From: Roseovarius aestuariivivens
GTDB taxonomy: Bacteria; Pseudomonadota; Alphaproteobacteria; Rhodobacterales; Rhodobacteraceae
Direction of reading: 5' to 3'
DNA length: 64,000 nt
Assembly (NCBI RefSeq): GCF_004761875.1
Contig: NZ_SJEY01000003.1
Coordinates: 186,001 to 250,000, forward strand
A program made the position numbers and the translations under genes. Below the pieces are notes generated by a model. The model saw only the letters and a program-made list of their open reading frames with translations. It was not told the DNA's origin and searched no databases. Shown one piece after another: positions 53,367-63,263 of this stretch. The stretch's first letter is position 1. Each line of letters opens with the position of its first letter.

Positions 53367-54776
53367 TTACTCTGCGTCCGTCGCAGTCAGCTTCGCGGGC
53401 AGGCCGTTGGCCCAGCCCGAGATCGTGCCGGCGCCGAGACAAACGACCATGTCGCCCGGTCCCGCCTGTTCCTTGACCAGCCGGACAAGGTCATCCTCGC
53501 CCAGAATGGCGCGGGCGTGCCGGTGGCCATGGCGGATAAGCCCCGCCACCAGGTCGTCGCGCGTGGCGCCCTCGATCGGCTCCTCACCGGCGGCATAGAC
53601 CTCGGCGATGGCGACCACGTCGGCATCGTTGAAACAGGCACAGAAATCATCGAAAAGCGTGTGCAGCCGCGTATACCGGTGCGGCTGGTGCACGGCGATG
53701 ATCCGCCCCTCGGTGGCTTGCCGCGCGGCCTTCAGAACGGCGGCGATCTCGACCGGGTGATGCCCGTAATCGTCGATGATCGTCACACCGTTCACCTCGC
53801 CCACGCGGGTGAAGCGGCGGTTGACGCCGCCGAAGGCGGCCAGCGCCTCGCGGATCTCGTCCGGTGTCATGCCCAGATGCCGCGCCACGGCCACAGCCGA
53901 CAGCGCGTTCGACACGTTGTGATCGCCCGGCATCGGCAGGCTGCAGCCCTCGATCACCAGACCCTCGGCCTGCAGCGCCACGTCGAAATGCGCCACGCCG
54001 GCCTTGTAGCTCAAGTTCACGGCCCGCACGTCGGCCTGCGCGTTGAACCCGAAGGTGACGATGCGGCGGTCGGTGATCTTGCCCACCAGCGTCTGCACGT
54101 CCGGATCGTCGGTACAGCAGATCGCCAGCCCGTAGAACGGGATGTTCGACACGAAATCCAGAAACCCCTGGTGCAGCGCCTCTTCCGAACCCCAGTGATC
54201 CATGTGCTCGGGGTCGATATTGGTCACGATGGCGATCGTCGCGGGCAGCCGGTTGAAGGTGCCGTCGCTCTCGTCGGCCTCCACCACCATCCATTCGCCC
54301 TGCCCGACCCGCGCGTTGGATCCATAGGCATGGATAATCCCGCCATTGATCACCGTGGGGTCATACCGCCCGTGATCCAGGAGTGCCGCCACCATCGTCG
54401 TCGTCGTCGTCTTGCCATGGGTGCCCGCGACCGCGACATTGGATTTCAAACGCATAAGCTCGGCCAGCATCTCGGCCCGGCGCACCACCGGCAGGCCGCG
54501 CCGCCGCGCCTCGTCCAGTTCCGGATTGCCCGGTTTGATCGCGGTCGACACCACCACGACCTCCGCCTCGTCCAGGTTTTCAGGCGCCTGTCCCTCAAAG
54601 ATCGTGGCGCCCTTCTTGACCAGCCGTTGCGTGATCGGCGTCGATCTCAGGTCAGAGCCCTGCACGGTATAGCCGAAATTAAGCAGCACCTCCGCGATCC
54701 CCGACATGCCGATGCCGCCGATACCCACGAAATGGATCGGCCCCACATCGCCCGGAAGCTTGGTCGCTGCATTCAT
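53367..54776 (-). CDS. murC: UDP-N-acetylmuramate-L-alanine ligase
   Basis: A 469-aa Mur ligase that adds L-Ala to UDP-MurNAc. The UDP-binding start is [17 protein letters not shown], the ATP loop is [14 protein letters not shown], and the substrate regions are [13 protein letters not shown] and [11 protein letters not shown]. The C-terminal domain has [18 protein letters not shown] and [17 protein letters not shown] chose ATG 54776 because AAGGAG lies eight bases upstream and the extra 11 codons of the longer frame lack similarity. Standard place after murG. Confidence 0.97.
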   Translation of the reverse strand: MNAATKLPGDVGPIHFVGIGGIGMSGIAEVLLNFGYTVQGSDLRSTPITQRLVKKGATIFEGQAPENLDEAEVVVVSTAIKPGNPELDEARRRGLPVVRRAEMLAELMRLKSNVAVAGTHGKTTTTTMVAALLDHGRYDPTVINGGIIHAYGSNARVGQGEWMVVEADESDGTFNRLPATIAIVTNIDPEHMDHWGSEEALHQGFLDFVSNIPFYGLAICCTDDPDVQTLVGKITDRRIVTFGFNAQADVRAVNLSYKAGVAHFDVALQAEGLVIEGCSLPMPGDHNVSNALSAVAVARHLGMTPDEIREALAAFGGVNRRFTRVGEVNGVTIIDDYGHHPVEIAAVLKAARQATEGRIIAVHQPHRYTRLHTLFDDFCACFNDADVVAIAEVYAAGEEPIEGATRDDLVAGLIRHGHRHARAILGEDDLVRLVKEQAGPGDMVVCLGAGTISGWANGLPAKLTATDAE

Positions 54777-54805
54777 CGGTGCGGCTCCTTCCCATCTGAA
54801 ATCCC

Positions 54806-55912
54806 TCATGTGCCGGCTCTCCCTGCTAGTTCTTCCACCATATCCGCCAGATGCTGCGGCGCATCGGGCATCGCGACCGACAGCGCCGCCCGAGACATCT
54901 GCAACGCGCCTTCGGGATTCGTCAGCACGGCGGCTATCTGCTCCGAAAGCGTCTCGACCGCAAGCCGGCTCTCGGGAATCACGATCGCCGCGCCGGCTTT
55001 CGCCAGTCCCTTGGCGTTCGCCGCCTGATGATCCGCCGCCGCGGCGGCATAGGGGATCAGGATGCTGGGCCGCCCGATGACCGAGATATCGGCCACGCTG
55101 CTGGCCCCGGCGCGGCTGATCACCAGCTGCGCCTCGGACATGCGCGCCGGCACGTCCCGGAAAAACGGCTGCACCTCGGCATCTATGCCCGCGTCGGCAT
55201 AATAGGCAGCCACCCGCGCGCCATCCTCGTCGCGCGCCTGATGGCTGACCCGGATATTGCGCAAAATCTCGGGCGGCAGATCCGCAATGGCGGGCGGCAC
55301 CACGTCACTCAGAATGCGCGCGCCCTGGCTGCCGCCGATGACGAGGATCGACATCGGGTAATCGCCCGGCGGGATATAGCCCGCGCCGGCGCGCTCCAAG
55401 ACGGCCGCGCGCACCGGATTGCCCACATGGACGGCCTCTGCGCCCGCAGGCACCGCCGTGGGCCAGGTGCCGCAGGCCACGACCGCGACGCGCTTGGCGA
55501 ACAGCGTGTTCACCCGGCCCAGAACGCCGTTCTGCTCATGAATAAGGCGCGGACGGCGCAGGATCACCGCCGCCGCCAGCGCCGGAATGCTCGGATAGCC
55601 GCCAAAGCCCACCACCACCTCCGGCCGGTCGCGCAGCATCCGCAACGTCGCGCCAAGAACGCCGCCCAGGATGTGAAACGGGGCCAGCAGCTTGTTCACC
55701 AGTCCGCCGCGCGCAAAGGTGGCGCTGGCCACCTGCTCGATCTGGGTGGAATGCGGAAACCCGCCGGTATAGCGCGCGCCGCGCGCATCGGTCGACAGCT
55801 TCACGCGCCAGCCCCGGCGCAGCATCACCTCCGCCAGCGCCTGCGCCGGGAACATATGCCCGCCCGTGCCACCGGCGGCGATCACCAGCAGGGGTGCGCG
55901 CTCGGCCATCAT
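54806..55912 (-). CDS. murG: UDP-GlcNAc:lipid I N-acetylglucosaminyltransferase
   Basis: A 368-aa GT28 enzyme that turns lipid I into lipid II on the inner face of the membrane. The N-terminal loop is [21 protein letters not shown], with [18 protein letters not shown] and [11 protein letters not shown]. The C-terminal donor domain has [19 protein letters not shown] and [39 protein letters not shown] 55912 follows GGAGG; a second ATG comes directly after. It lies 40 bases behind ftsW. Confidence 0.97.
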   Translation of the reverse strand: MMAERAPLLVIAAGGTGGHMFPAQALAEVMLRRGWRVKLSTDARGARYTGGFPHSTQIEQVASATFARGGLVNKLLAPFHILGGVLGATLRMLRDRPEVVVGFGGYPSIPALAAAVILRRPRLIHEQNGVLGRVNTLFAKRVAVVACGTWPTAVPAGAEAVHVGNPVRAAVLERAGAGYIPPGDYPMSILVIGGSQGARILSDVVPPAIADLPPEILRNIRVSHQARDEDGARVAAYYADAGIDAEVQPFFRDVPARMSEAQLVISRAGASSVADISVIGRPSILIPYAAAAADHQAANAKGLAKAGAAIVIPESRLAVETLSEQIAAVLTNPEGALQMSRAALSVAMPDAPQHLADMVEELAGRAGT

Positions 55913-55952
55913 TGCCCGCCCTCCCGTAGGCCGTGCTTCAGCGCGGCGTCTG

Positions 55953-57119
55953 TCACCGGCCCCGCCCCCGCAGCAAATCGTTGATCTCGCCCTGAGGCCG
56001 CGAGCGCGTGAAGGCAAAGAGCATGCCCACCGCGATCCCCGTCGCGATAAGGGACGATCCGCCATAGCTCACGAAGGGCAGCGTCATGCCCTTGGCGGGC
56101 AAAAGCCGCACCGCGACGCCCATGTTGATCATCGCCTGCACGCCAAACATCGCCACAAGGCCCGTTCCGGCAAGGCGAATGAACGTATCCCGCTCCCGCA
56201 TCAGGCGGCTGAGCGACCGCACCACGATGCCGGTGTAAAGCGCGATGATCACCATCACGAGGACAAGGCCGTATTCCTCGGCCGCCACGGCGATGATAAA
56301 ATCCGTATGCGCGTCGGGCAGCGACCACTTGACCGATCCCTCGCCCACGCCCACGCCGAAAAACCCGCCTTCCATGATCGCATTGGTGGCAAAGCCCAGC
56401 TGCGTGTTGGGGTCCACGTCGGGGCTCAGAAACCCGTCGATGCGGCGCGCGAAATGCTCGGAATTGGAATAGGCCAGCGTGCCGGCGAAAACGACCGCAC
56501 CCGCGATCATGACCAGAAGCAGGATCGGCGCGCCGGCCACGAAATACATGACACCCCAGCCGAACAGAACCAGACAGGCCTGTCCGAAATCCGGCTGCAG
56601 CGCCAGCATCAGCACGATCAGCACCGCGATGAAGAACGACAGCTTCATGCCCGGCGGCCCGTTGATCTCCTGGCTTGCCGCCATCAGCCACGCGGCCACG
56701 ACGACAAAGCCGGGCTTGAGGAATTCAGACGGCTGCAGCGCGGCAAAGCCAAGGCTGTACCACCGCACTGCCCCCTTGCCGAAATCCGTGCCGAAGACCG
56801 GCAGGAGCGCCAGCGCCACGAAGGCCGCCAGAAAGCCCACCACCGCCAGACGCCGCACAAGCTGCGGGCTCATCATCGAGGTGAGCATCATCGCAGTCAG
56901 CGCCATGAACCCGAACGCCGCCTGCCGCTGCACGTAGTGAAAAGGCTCGAACCCGTTCTTCTCCGCCAAGGGCGGCGACGCCGCCAACCCCAGCAGGATG
57001 CCGATCCCGAACAGGATCAGCACACAGGACACCGACCACTTGTCGATCGTCCGCCACCATTTCGGAAGGATAGGCTCGACATCCCGCACGGGCGCCGCGC
57101 CATAGACCATCTCTGTCAT
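55953..57119 (-). CDS. ftsW: SEDS-family peptidoglycan polymerase FtsW
   Basis: A 388-aa SEDS glycosyltransferase with ten membrane spans that polymerises lipid II with FtsI at the septum. Motifs include [23 protein letters not shown] (with the conserved S-E-F-L-K), [13 protein letters not shown], the periplasmic loop [33 protein letters not shown], and [12 protein letters not shown] at the end. ATG 57119 ([11 protein letters not shown]) is chosen over an in-frame codon at 57143. Because the next gene upstream is on the other strand, ftsW must start its own transcript in 57120-57355. Confidence 0.96.
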   Translation of the reverse strand: MTEMVYGAAPVRDVEPILPKWWRTIDKWSVSCVLILFGIGILLGLAASPPLAEKNGFEPFHYVQRQAAFGFMALTAMMLTSMMSPQLVRRLAVVGFLAAFVALALLPVFGTDFGKGAVRWYSLGFAALQPSEFLKPGFVVVAAWLMAASQEINGPPGMKLSFFIAVLIVLMLALQPDFGQACLVLFGWGVMYFVAGAPILLLVMIAGAVVFAGTLAYSNSEHFARRIDGFLSPDVDPNTQLGFATNAIMEGGFFGVGVGEGSVKWSLPDAHTDFIIAVAAEEYGLVLVMVIIALYTGIVVRSLSRLMRERDTFIRLAGTGLVAMFGVQAMINMGVAVRLLPAKGMTLPFVSYGGSSLIATGIAVGMLFAFTRSRPQGEINDLLRGRGR

Positions 57120-57355
57120 ATGAACCGCCGAAGACTGCCTCAAATCGCCCCTTAAGGGGTCTATCCGGTTAGTGTAGCCAATTCGGGAGACTCCGGAAAG
57201 AGTTTTGTGCCGCCCTCCGCGGTGACCCGCCGGACGCTGACCCGGAAACCGCAGGTTTTGTTTTGTACAAAATGGAGAAACCGGGCGTCAGACATGCTTC
57301 ATTTTGTACAAAACACCGCGCTTGACCTCTCCCGCCCGCTTTGGCACGGGACGTC
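57120..57355. promoter_or_regulatory. Divergent regulatory region between ftsW and the BaiN-like gene
   Basis: The 236-base gap must hold promoters in both directions. Its striking content is a pair of perfect 12-bp palindromes TTTTGTACAAAA at 57261-57272 and 57302-57313. They lie in 16-bp arms that are inverted repeats of each other (57259-57274 and 57300-57315) separated by 25 bases. Centre spacing is 41 bp, about four helical turns. I cannot name the regulator. Confidence 0.7.
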
Positions 57356-58537
57356 ATGGACGTGACAACCCTGATCCTCGGCGCCGGCGCCGCCGGCATG
57401 ATGTGCGCGGCCCATGCAGGCCCAGGCGTGCTTGTGGTAGATCACGCCAAGGCCCCGGGCGAAAAAATCCGCATCTCGGGCGGCGGGCGATGCAATTTCA
57501 CCAACTTGCATACAAGTCCTGACAACTTCCTGTCGCAGAATCCGCATTTCTGCAAATCGGCGCTAAGCCGTTATACACAATGGGCTTTTATAGACCTCGT
57601 CGACCGCCACGGCATCGGCTGGCACGAGAAAAACCTCGGCCAGCTCTTCTGCGACGGCAAGTCCGCAGCGATCATCGCCCTGCTGCGCGCCGAGATGGAC
57701 AAGGCCGGCGCCACGCTCTGGCTGCGCACCTCGCTTGCCGATCTTACCCACGACGGCACCCGCTTCCGCACCATGCTGGAGCGCGAGGGAAAACGCCACG
57801 AGGTCACCGCGCAAAACCTCGTCGTCGCCACCGGCGGCAAGTCCATCCCCGCCATGGGGGCCACCGGCTTAGCCTATGATATTGCACGTCAATTCGGGCA
57901 CAGCCTGACCGAAACGCGCCCCGCGCTCGTGCCGCTCACCTTCTCCGACAAACGCTTTGCGCCGATTTCCGGCGTCGCCGCCCCGGCCCGCGTGACCGCC
58001 GGTGACGGCGCTTTCGAAGAAGCCGTTCTCTTCACCCATCGCGGCCTCTCCGGCCCTGCGGTTCTGCAGGCCTCCTCCTATTGGCACGAAGGCGAGGAAA
58101 TCATTCTCGATCTCGACCCTGAATCCCGTCTTTTCAGTGCCTTACGTGAACAGCGCGCCAAGGCGGGCCGCCGGCTTCTGACCACGGAACTGGCCCACCA
58201 CCTGCCCGCGCGGCTTGTCGAACACCTGGCGTCAGATCTGGGTTTGCACGGCAATCTCGCCGATCAGTCCGATACCCGCCTGCAGGAGATCACCCATGCC
58301 CTGCGCGACTGGCGGCTCAAGCCCAACGGCTCCGAGGGGTACCGCACCGCAGAAGTGACATTGGGCGGCGTCGACACGGCCGGACTTTCGTCGAAAACTA
58401 TGATGAGCAACGTCCTTCAAGGCCTTTATTTCATTGGAGAATGCGTCGATGTCACCGGTTGGCTCGGCGGCTATAATTTCCAGTGGGCCTGGTCCTCTGG
58501 CTTTGCCGCGGGACAGGCCATCGCGCGATCAGGCTAG
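57356..58537 (+). CDS. BaiN/HI0933-like NAD(P)/FAD-dependent flavoprotein
   Basis: A 393-aa flavoprotein. The Rossmann FAD loop is LILGAGAAGMMCA, followed by the family's hallmark EKIRISGGGRCNFTN, and VVATGGKSIPAMGATGLAYDIA in the middle. The C-terminal FAD segment is GLYFIGECVDVTGWLGGYNFQWAWSSGF. The family (HI0933, YhiN, BaiN) is widespread with few known substrates. ATG 57356 is preferred over TTG 57341. It runs opposite to the dcw genes and ends in the CTAG shared with the NYN gene's stop. Its place in the cluster is likely a later insertion. Confidence 0.88.
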   Translation: MDVTTLILGAGAAGMMCAAHAGPGVLVVDHAKAPGEKIRISGGGRCNFTNLHTSPDNFLSQNPHFCKSALSRYTQWAFIDLVDRHGIGWHEKNLGQLFCDGKSAAIIALLRAEMDKAGATLWLRTSLADLTHDGTRFRTMLEREGKRHEVTAQNLVVATGGKSIPAMGATGLAYDIARQFGHSLTETRPALVPLTFSDKRFAPISGVAAPARVTAGDGAFEEAVLFTHRGLSGPAVLQASSYWHEGEEIILDLDPESRLFSALREQRAKAGRRLLTTELAHHLPARLVEHLASDLGLHGNLADQSDTRLQEITHALRDWRLKPNGSEGYRTAEVTLGGVDTAGLSSKTMMSNVLQGLYFIGECVDVTGWLGGYNFQWAWSSGFAAGQAIARSG

Positions 58538-59184
58538 ACAACGAAGCCCGCGGGCTTGAACCGCACCTTCGCTGCGGCGCCCTTGGGGTCAACATCATAA
58601 AGGCTCACACGAGTGATCAAATAACTTCGCCACCTTTTTTCCGGCAAGCTACTGATCCGTACGCCGTGACTCGAATACATTTTCGCGGCAAGCTCGGCCA
58701 GACGCATCCCCTGTCCGTTCTTGCTGTGCTGAGCGATCGTTGTCCGTATCTGACGATCTAGATCGGTAACGCAATGCATCGGCTTCGGATTGCCAATGAC
58801 TTCGAATTCGGTGCAGGCCGCGCGGAAAACCGCTGGCGTCTTTGCTTCGCCCATTCCGATCACCGGCCTGCCGAGCTCGCGTAAGCGGCTGGCGACATGA
58901 GAAAAATCCCCATCCGAGCTGACGATCACGAAGCCACCTACATCATCGCGAAAAGCAAGAACCATCGCGTCTATAGAAAGAAGAATATCTGCCGCGTTCT
59001 TTCCGGTCCCGGCGTGGATCAACCGGACACCGGGTTGGGCATCCCAATCCTTGCGCAGGCTCGCATCAGCATATGTGCGCCATATATCAACCTGACCCCT
59101 TGCGCAGGCACTCCGCCGGATCTGGTCAAGGTGCTGCGCCCCAACATTGTCCCCGTCGATCAGGACGGCAAAGCGTGTCGTCAT
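58534..59184 (-). CDS. NYN-domain RNase with OST-HTH/LOTUS C-terminus
   Basis: A 216-aa protein. The NYN (PIN-like) nuclease domain comes first (about residues 1-145) with acidic residues in FAVLIDGDNVGAQH, GKNAADILLSIDAMVLAF and FVIVSSDGDFSHVASRLRELG. These are the metal-binding Asp of the family. The C-terminal part (about 150-215) looks like a LOTUS/OST-HTH RNA-binding domain (LDRQIRTTIAQH...RISSLPEKRWRSYLI). AAGGAA lies before ATG 59184. Codons are AT-richer than in the Mur genes, which suggests acquisition. LabA-type relatives act on RNA. The target here is unknown. Confidence 0.85.
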   Translation of the reverse strand: MTTRFAVLIDGDNVGAQHLDQIRRSACARGQVDIWRTYADASLRKDWDAQPGVRLIHAGTGKNAADILLSIDAMVLAFRDDVGGFVIVSSDGDFSHVASRLRELGRPVIGMGEAKTPAVFRAACTEFEVIGNPKPMHCVTDLDRQIRTTIAQHSKNGQGMRLAELAAKMYSSHGVRISSLPEKRWRSYLITRVSLYDVDPKGAAAKVRFKPAGFVV

Positions 59185-59336
59185 GCGAATTCCTTCAAAC
59201 CTCGCGTTCAGGTTGAAAGAGCAATGTGTCGGTTTTTTGGCGGTGTCAGGACGCCAAGTATCGCAAGATGTGCAAATATGATCGCAACGATGGTGCCCTC
59301 GATTCCAATCGGGCAGCATGAGGGCAATTTCGCAAG

Positions 59337-60737
59337 CTACTGTAATCGGGTGAGAACTTCCGCGATAAAATCCTCACCGCGCTGCTCGAAATTGTCGTAC
59401 TGATCGAAACTTGCCGCCGCCGGAGCAAGCAGCACCGTCTCGCCCGCTTCCGCCTCCGCCATCGCCCGGGCCACGGCCGCCTCCATCGTGGTGCAGATCT
59501 CCGTCTCGACCCCGTCAAGCTGAACCGCGAACGCCGCCGCTTCGCGGCCGATAACGTAAGCCTTTACAACATGTTGCAGGCCGGGCTTCAGCTCGGCAAC
59601 ACCGCCTTCCTTCTCCAGCCCGCCGCAGATCCAGCGGATACGCGGGAAGGCCAAAAGCGCCATGAGCGCTGCATCGACATTGGTGGCCTTGCTGTCGTTC
59701 ACATACGTGACCCCGCCTTGCTCGGCGACCAGTTGAGACCGGTGCGGCAGGCCTTCAAAGCTGTGGAAACCAGCCTCGATCACGCGCGGCGCAAGGCCGA
59801 GTGCACGACAGGCCGCATAGGCCGCGCAGGCGTTCTGGTGATTGTGCCGGCCCGGCAGGCCCTTGATCTTGCGAAGGTCAATCGATCCCGCCTGCCGCCC
59901 CTTGCGATATTCCGAAAGAAAACCCTTTCGCGCGAACACGCTCCAGCCCGGACCTGTCAGCTTGGTCTCCGCCGAGATGCGGATCACCCGGTCATCGCCC
60001 GGCCCCTCAGACAGTTGGCCGGCCAGGAATCGTCCTTCGTCCTCATCCATGCCGATCACCGCGCGATCCGGTCCGCCCTCGGCAAAAAGCCGCCGTTTTG
60101 CTGCGAAGTACCCGCCCAGACCGCCATGCCGGTCCAGATGGTCAGGGCTGAGATTGGTGAAAACCGCCACATCCGGCGTCAGCGCACGGGCCAGTTCGGT
60201 CTGATAGCTGCTGAGTTCGAGCACCACCACGCCGCCGTCGCCGGGCGGATCGATATCCAGCACGCCACGCCCGATATTGCCCGCCAGCTGCGCCTCCTTG
60301 CCAGCCTCTTGCAGCACGTGATGGATAAGCGCCGACGTGGTGGATTTCCCGTTGGAGCCGGTGACCGCCACCACCTTTGGCGGCTGGTCCATCTGGTGCC
60401 AGCCGTTCTGGCCCAGAGAGCGGAAGAACAGCCCGATATCGTTGTCCACCGGGATCCCGGCCTCGAGCGCCGCAGCCACGGCACTGTTGGGCTTGGGGTA
60501 AAGATGCGGAATGCCGGGGCTTACGATCAGCGTCGCGATATCGGCGAAATGCTCGGCTCGGGTCATCGGCATGACCTCGAACCCTTCATCCTCGGCACGT
60601 GCCCGCGCATCGGGGTTGTCGTCCCAGCAGACGGGCGTGGCGCCCCCCGCGCGCAAAGCCCGCGCCGCCGACAGGCCAGAGCGCCCCAGCCCAAGGATCG
60701 CGACCCGTTGGCCCGCGAAACCGCTGACGGGGATCAT
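59337..60737 (-). CDS. murD: UDP-N-acetylmuramoylalanine-D-glutamate ligase
   Basis: A 466-aa Mur ligase that adds D-Glu to UDP-MurNAc-L-Ala. The start is [20 protein letters not shown], the ATP loop is [21 protein letters not shown], then [18 protein letters not shown], the domain-3 [17 protein letters not shown], and [20 protein letters not shown] with ICGGLEKEG. The ATG overlaps the mraY stop by one base (TGATG). It is the last gene before the break in the dcw cluster. Confidence 0.97.
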   Translation of the reverse strand: MIPVSGFAGQRVAILGLGRSGLSAARALRAGGATPVCWDDNPDARARAEDEGFEVMPMTRAEHFADIATLIVSPGIPHLYPKPNSAVAAALEAGIPVDNDIGLFFRSLGQNGWHQMDQPPKVVAVTGSNGKSTTSALIHHVLQEAGKEAQLAGNIGRGVLDIDPPGDGGVVVLELSSYQTELARALTPDVAVFTNLSPDHLDRHGGLGGYFAAKRRLFAEGGPDRAVIGMDEDEGRFLAGQLSEGPGDDRVIRISAETKLTGPGWSVFARKGFLSEYRKGRQAGSIDLRKIKGLPGRHNHQNACAAYAACRALGLAPRVIEAGFHSFEGLPHRSQLVAEQGGVTYVNDSKATNVDAALMALLAFPRIRWICGGLEKEGGVAELKPGLQHVVKAYVIGREAAAFAVQLDGVETEICTTMEAAVARAMAEAEAGETVLLAPAAASFDQYDNFEQRGEDFIAEVLTRLQ

Positions 60738-61819
60738 CAGCGCACCTTCAACGTGGCCAGCCCGATAAGCGCGAGGATCACCGCGATAATCCAGAAGCGG
60801 ATGACGATCTGCGGCTCCGCCCAGCCTTTTTTCTCATAATGGTGGTGGATGGGCGCCATCAGGAATACGCGCTTGCCGGTGCGCTTGAAGTAGAGAACCT
60901 GGATGATCACCGAAAGCGCCTCGACCACGAAGAGACCGCCAACGATACCAAGGACGATCTCGTGCTTGGCGGCCACAGCGATAGCGCCAAGCGCGCCACC
61001 CAAGGCCAGTGACCCGGTGTCGCCCATGAACACCGCCGCCGGCGGGGCGTTGTACCACAAAAACCCAAGCCCCGCACCTGCAAGTCCCGCCACGAAGACG
61101 AGGATTTCACCGGTGCCCGGCACGTAATGCACGTCGAGATATTCGGTAAAGTCCACGCGGCCCACGGCATACGCGATAATGCCAAGTGCACCCGCGGCGA
61201 TCATCACCGGCATGATCGCGAGGCCGTCGAGACCGTCCGTCAGGTTCACCGCGTTGGCCGCCCCAACGATCACGAACATGGCAAAAGGAATGAAGAAAAT
61301 TCCGAGGTTGAGCAGCGTATCCTTGAAGACAGGCAAGGCCAGTTGGAACTGCAGCGCATCGGGGTGATGCACCGTCGCCCAGTATGCCGCCAGCCCAGCA
61401 ATCAGAAAGCCCAGCCCCAGCCGCACCTTACCCGGCACGCCCTTGACGTTCTGCTTGGAAACCTTGGCATAATCGTCCCAGAATCCGATCAGACCGAAAC
61501 CGAGCGTGACAAGCGCCACCATCCACACGAAGGGATTGTCGAGCCGCGCCCAGAGCATGGTCGCGAACAAGAGCGAGCCCACGATCAGGAGACCACCCAT
61601 CGTGGGCGTGCCCGCCTTGACGAAATGCCCCTCGGGCCCGTCATCTCGGATCGGCTGGCCTTTGCCCTGCGTTCTGCGCAACACGTTGATCAGCGGCGGA
61701 CCGAAGAGGAAGCCGAAGAAAAGCGCGGTCATGAAGGCCCCGCCAGCCCGGAAGGTGATGTAGCGGAAAAGGTTGAAGAAATCCCCGCCATCGGACCACG
61801 CGGTCAGCCAATAGAGCAT
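60737..61819 (-). CDS. mraY: Phospho-N-acetylmuramoyl-pentapeptide transferase (lipid I synthase)
   Basis: A 360-aa membrane enzyme with ten spans that moves phospho-MurNAc-pentapeptide to undecaprenyl phosphate. Magnesium and substrate loops are [66 protein letters not shown] and [16 protein letters not shown] 61819 ([11 protein letters not shown]) lies a single base from the murF stop. The frame continues upstream without similarity. Confidence 0.97.
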   Translation of the reverse strand: MLYWLTAWSDGGDFFNLFRYITFRAGGAFMTALFFGFLFGPPLINVLRRTQGKGQPIRDDGPEGHFVKAGTPTMGGLLIVGSLLFATMLWARLDNPFVWMVALVTLGFGLIGFWDDYAKVSKQNVKGVPGKVRLGLGFLIAGLAAYWATVHHPDALQFQLALPVFKDTLLNLGIFFIPFAMFVIVGAANAVNLTDGLDGLAIMPVMIAAGALGIIAYAVGRVDFTEYLDVHYVPGTGEILVFVAGLAGAGLGFLWYNAPPAAVFMGDTGSLALGGALGAIAVAAKHEIVLGIVGGLFVVEALSVIIQVLYFKRTGKRVFLMAPIHHHYEKKGWAEPQIVIRFWIIAVILALIGLATLKVR

Positions 61820-61820
61820 G

Positions 61821-63263
61821 TCAGTCTTCCCTTCCCTCGCTCGGGCCGCCCCGTGCGCAACGGCGCAGCGCGTCAACCACGAGGCTGACCTTGCTGCCTT
61901 TCGAACCCTTGACCAGCACCACGTCGCCCGCGTCGATCAGGCGATGCGCCTCGGCGGCCAGCCGCTCCGCGGTTTCCGAAAATTGTCCGCGCTTGTCCTG
62001 CGGCAGGGCCTCGTAAAGAGCGCGCATGCGCGATCCCACACAGTGCACCCGGGCCAGACCGTCCATCGCCGGCAATCGCGCCAGATCGGCATGCAGGGTC
62101 ATCTCGTCGGCGCCAAGTTCAAGCATCTCGCCCAGAATGGCGATGCGCCGCCCGGCGCTCACGCGCCCGATCCCGTCGCGCGGCTCGGCGGCGGCCAGCA
62201 CCTCGAGCGAGGCAGCCATCGAGGCCGGGTTCGCGTTGAAGGCGTCGTCGATAAGGTCAATGGTCAGCGCCTCGTCGGCAATATCGAGACACAGTGTCTC
62301 GCGCGTGCCGCGTCCGGCGGGCGGATGCCAGCGGCCCAGATCGCCGATCGCCACGGCCCGGTCCGCGCCGAGCGTCTCGGCGGCGGCGAGTACGGCAAGG
62401 GCGTTTCTCGCGAAATGACGTCCCGCACTACCCACCTTGAAGACGAAGCGCCCCGCGCGGTCTTCGGCGTGGGCCACGGTGATCGCATCGTGTAGTTCCA
62501 CCTGCGTGAGGCGCATATCGCAGGCATCCGTCTCGCCGAAGGTCACGATCCGCGCGCCAACAGCCTCGGCGGCCTCGCGCAGGATCGGCGCGGTCTCGAT
62601 ATCTGCATTCAGGATCGCGGTGCCCCCGGGCTCCAGCCCGCTCAGGATCGATGCCTTTTCATGGGCGATCCCTTCGATATTCTTGAAAGCCTCCAGGTGC
62701 GCGGGCGCGACGGTGGTGATGATGGCCACATGCGGGCGGGCCATCTGTGACAGCGGTGCGATCTCGCCGGGATGGTTCATGCCGATTTCGATCACGGCGA
62801 ATTTCGTGTCGGCCGGCATTCGCGCCAGCGTCAGAGGCACGCCCCAATGATTGTTGTAGCTGGCTTCGGCCGCATGCGTGGTCCCCTGTCCACGCAGCAC
62901 GTCGCGCAGCATTTCCTTCGTCGAGGTCTTGCCGACCGAACCCGTCACCGCCACCACCTGCGCCTTGGTGCGCGCCCGCGCGGCGCGGCCCAGGGCTTCG
63001 AGCGCAGGCAGAACCTCTTCGACGATCAGAAGCGGCGCATCCTCGGGCACGCCTTCGGGTCGGTGGCTGACCAGCGCCGCGGCGGCGCCCCTTTCCAGCG
63101 CTTGCGCCACAAACTCATGCCCGTCCCGCGCATCCTTCAGCGCCACGAAAAGATCGCCGGGCGATAGCGTGCGGGTGTCGATGGACACACCCTGCGCCTG
63201 CCAGTCACCGGTCGCCTGCCCACCCGTGGCGGCGGCGGCCTCGGCGGCGGTCCAAAGGCTCAT
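61821..63263 (-). CDS. murF: UDP-N-acetylmuramoyl-tripeptide-D-alanyl-D-alanine ligase
   Basis: A 480-aa Mur ligase that adds D-Ala-D-Ala to the tripeptide. The N-terminal domain has [22 protein letters not shown] sequence (here [19 protein letters not shown]), the ATP loop is [14 protein letters not shown], the middle has [17 protein letters not shown] and [15 protein letters not shown], and domain 3 has [15 protein letters not shown] and [17 protein letters not shown] 63263 overlaps the murE stop (ATGA). The dipeptide is supplied by the ddl gene in the same cluster. Confidence 0.97.
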   Translation of the reverse strand: MSLWTAAEAAAATGGQATGDWQAQGVSIDTRTLSPGDLFVALKDARDGHEFVAQALERGAAAALVSHRPEGVPEDAPLLIVEEVLPALEALGRAARARTKAQVVAVTGSVGKTSTKEMLRDVLRGQGTTHAAEASYNNHWGVPLTLARMPADTKFAVIEIGMNHPGEIAPLSQMARPHVAIITTVAPAHLEAFKNIEGIAHEKASILSGLEPGGTAILNADIETAPILREAAEAVGARIVTFGETDACDMRLTQVELHDAITVAHAEDRAGRFVFKVGSAGRHFARNALAVLAAAETLGADRAVAIGDLGRWHPPAGRGTRETLCLDIADEALTIDLIDDAFNANPASMAASLEVLAAAEPRDGIGRVSAGRRIAILGEMLELGADEMTLHADLARLPAMDGLARVHCVGSRMRALYEALPQDKRGQFSETAERLAAEAHRLIDAGDVVLVKGSKGSKVSLVVDALRRCARGGPSEGRED

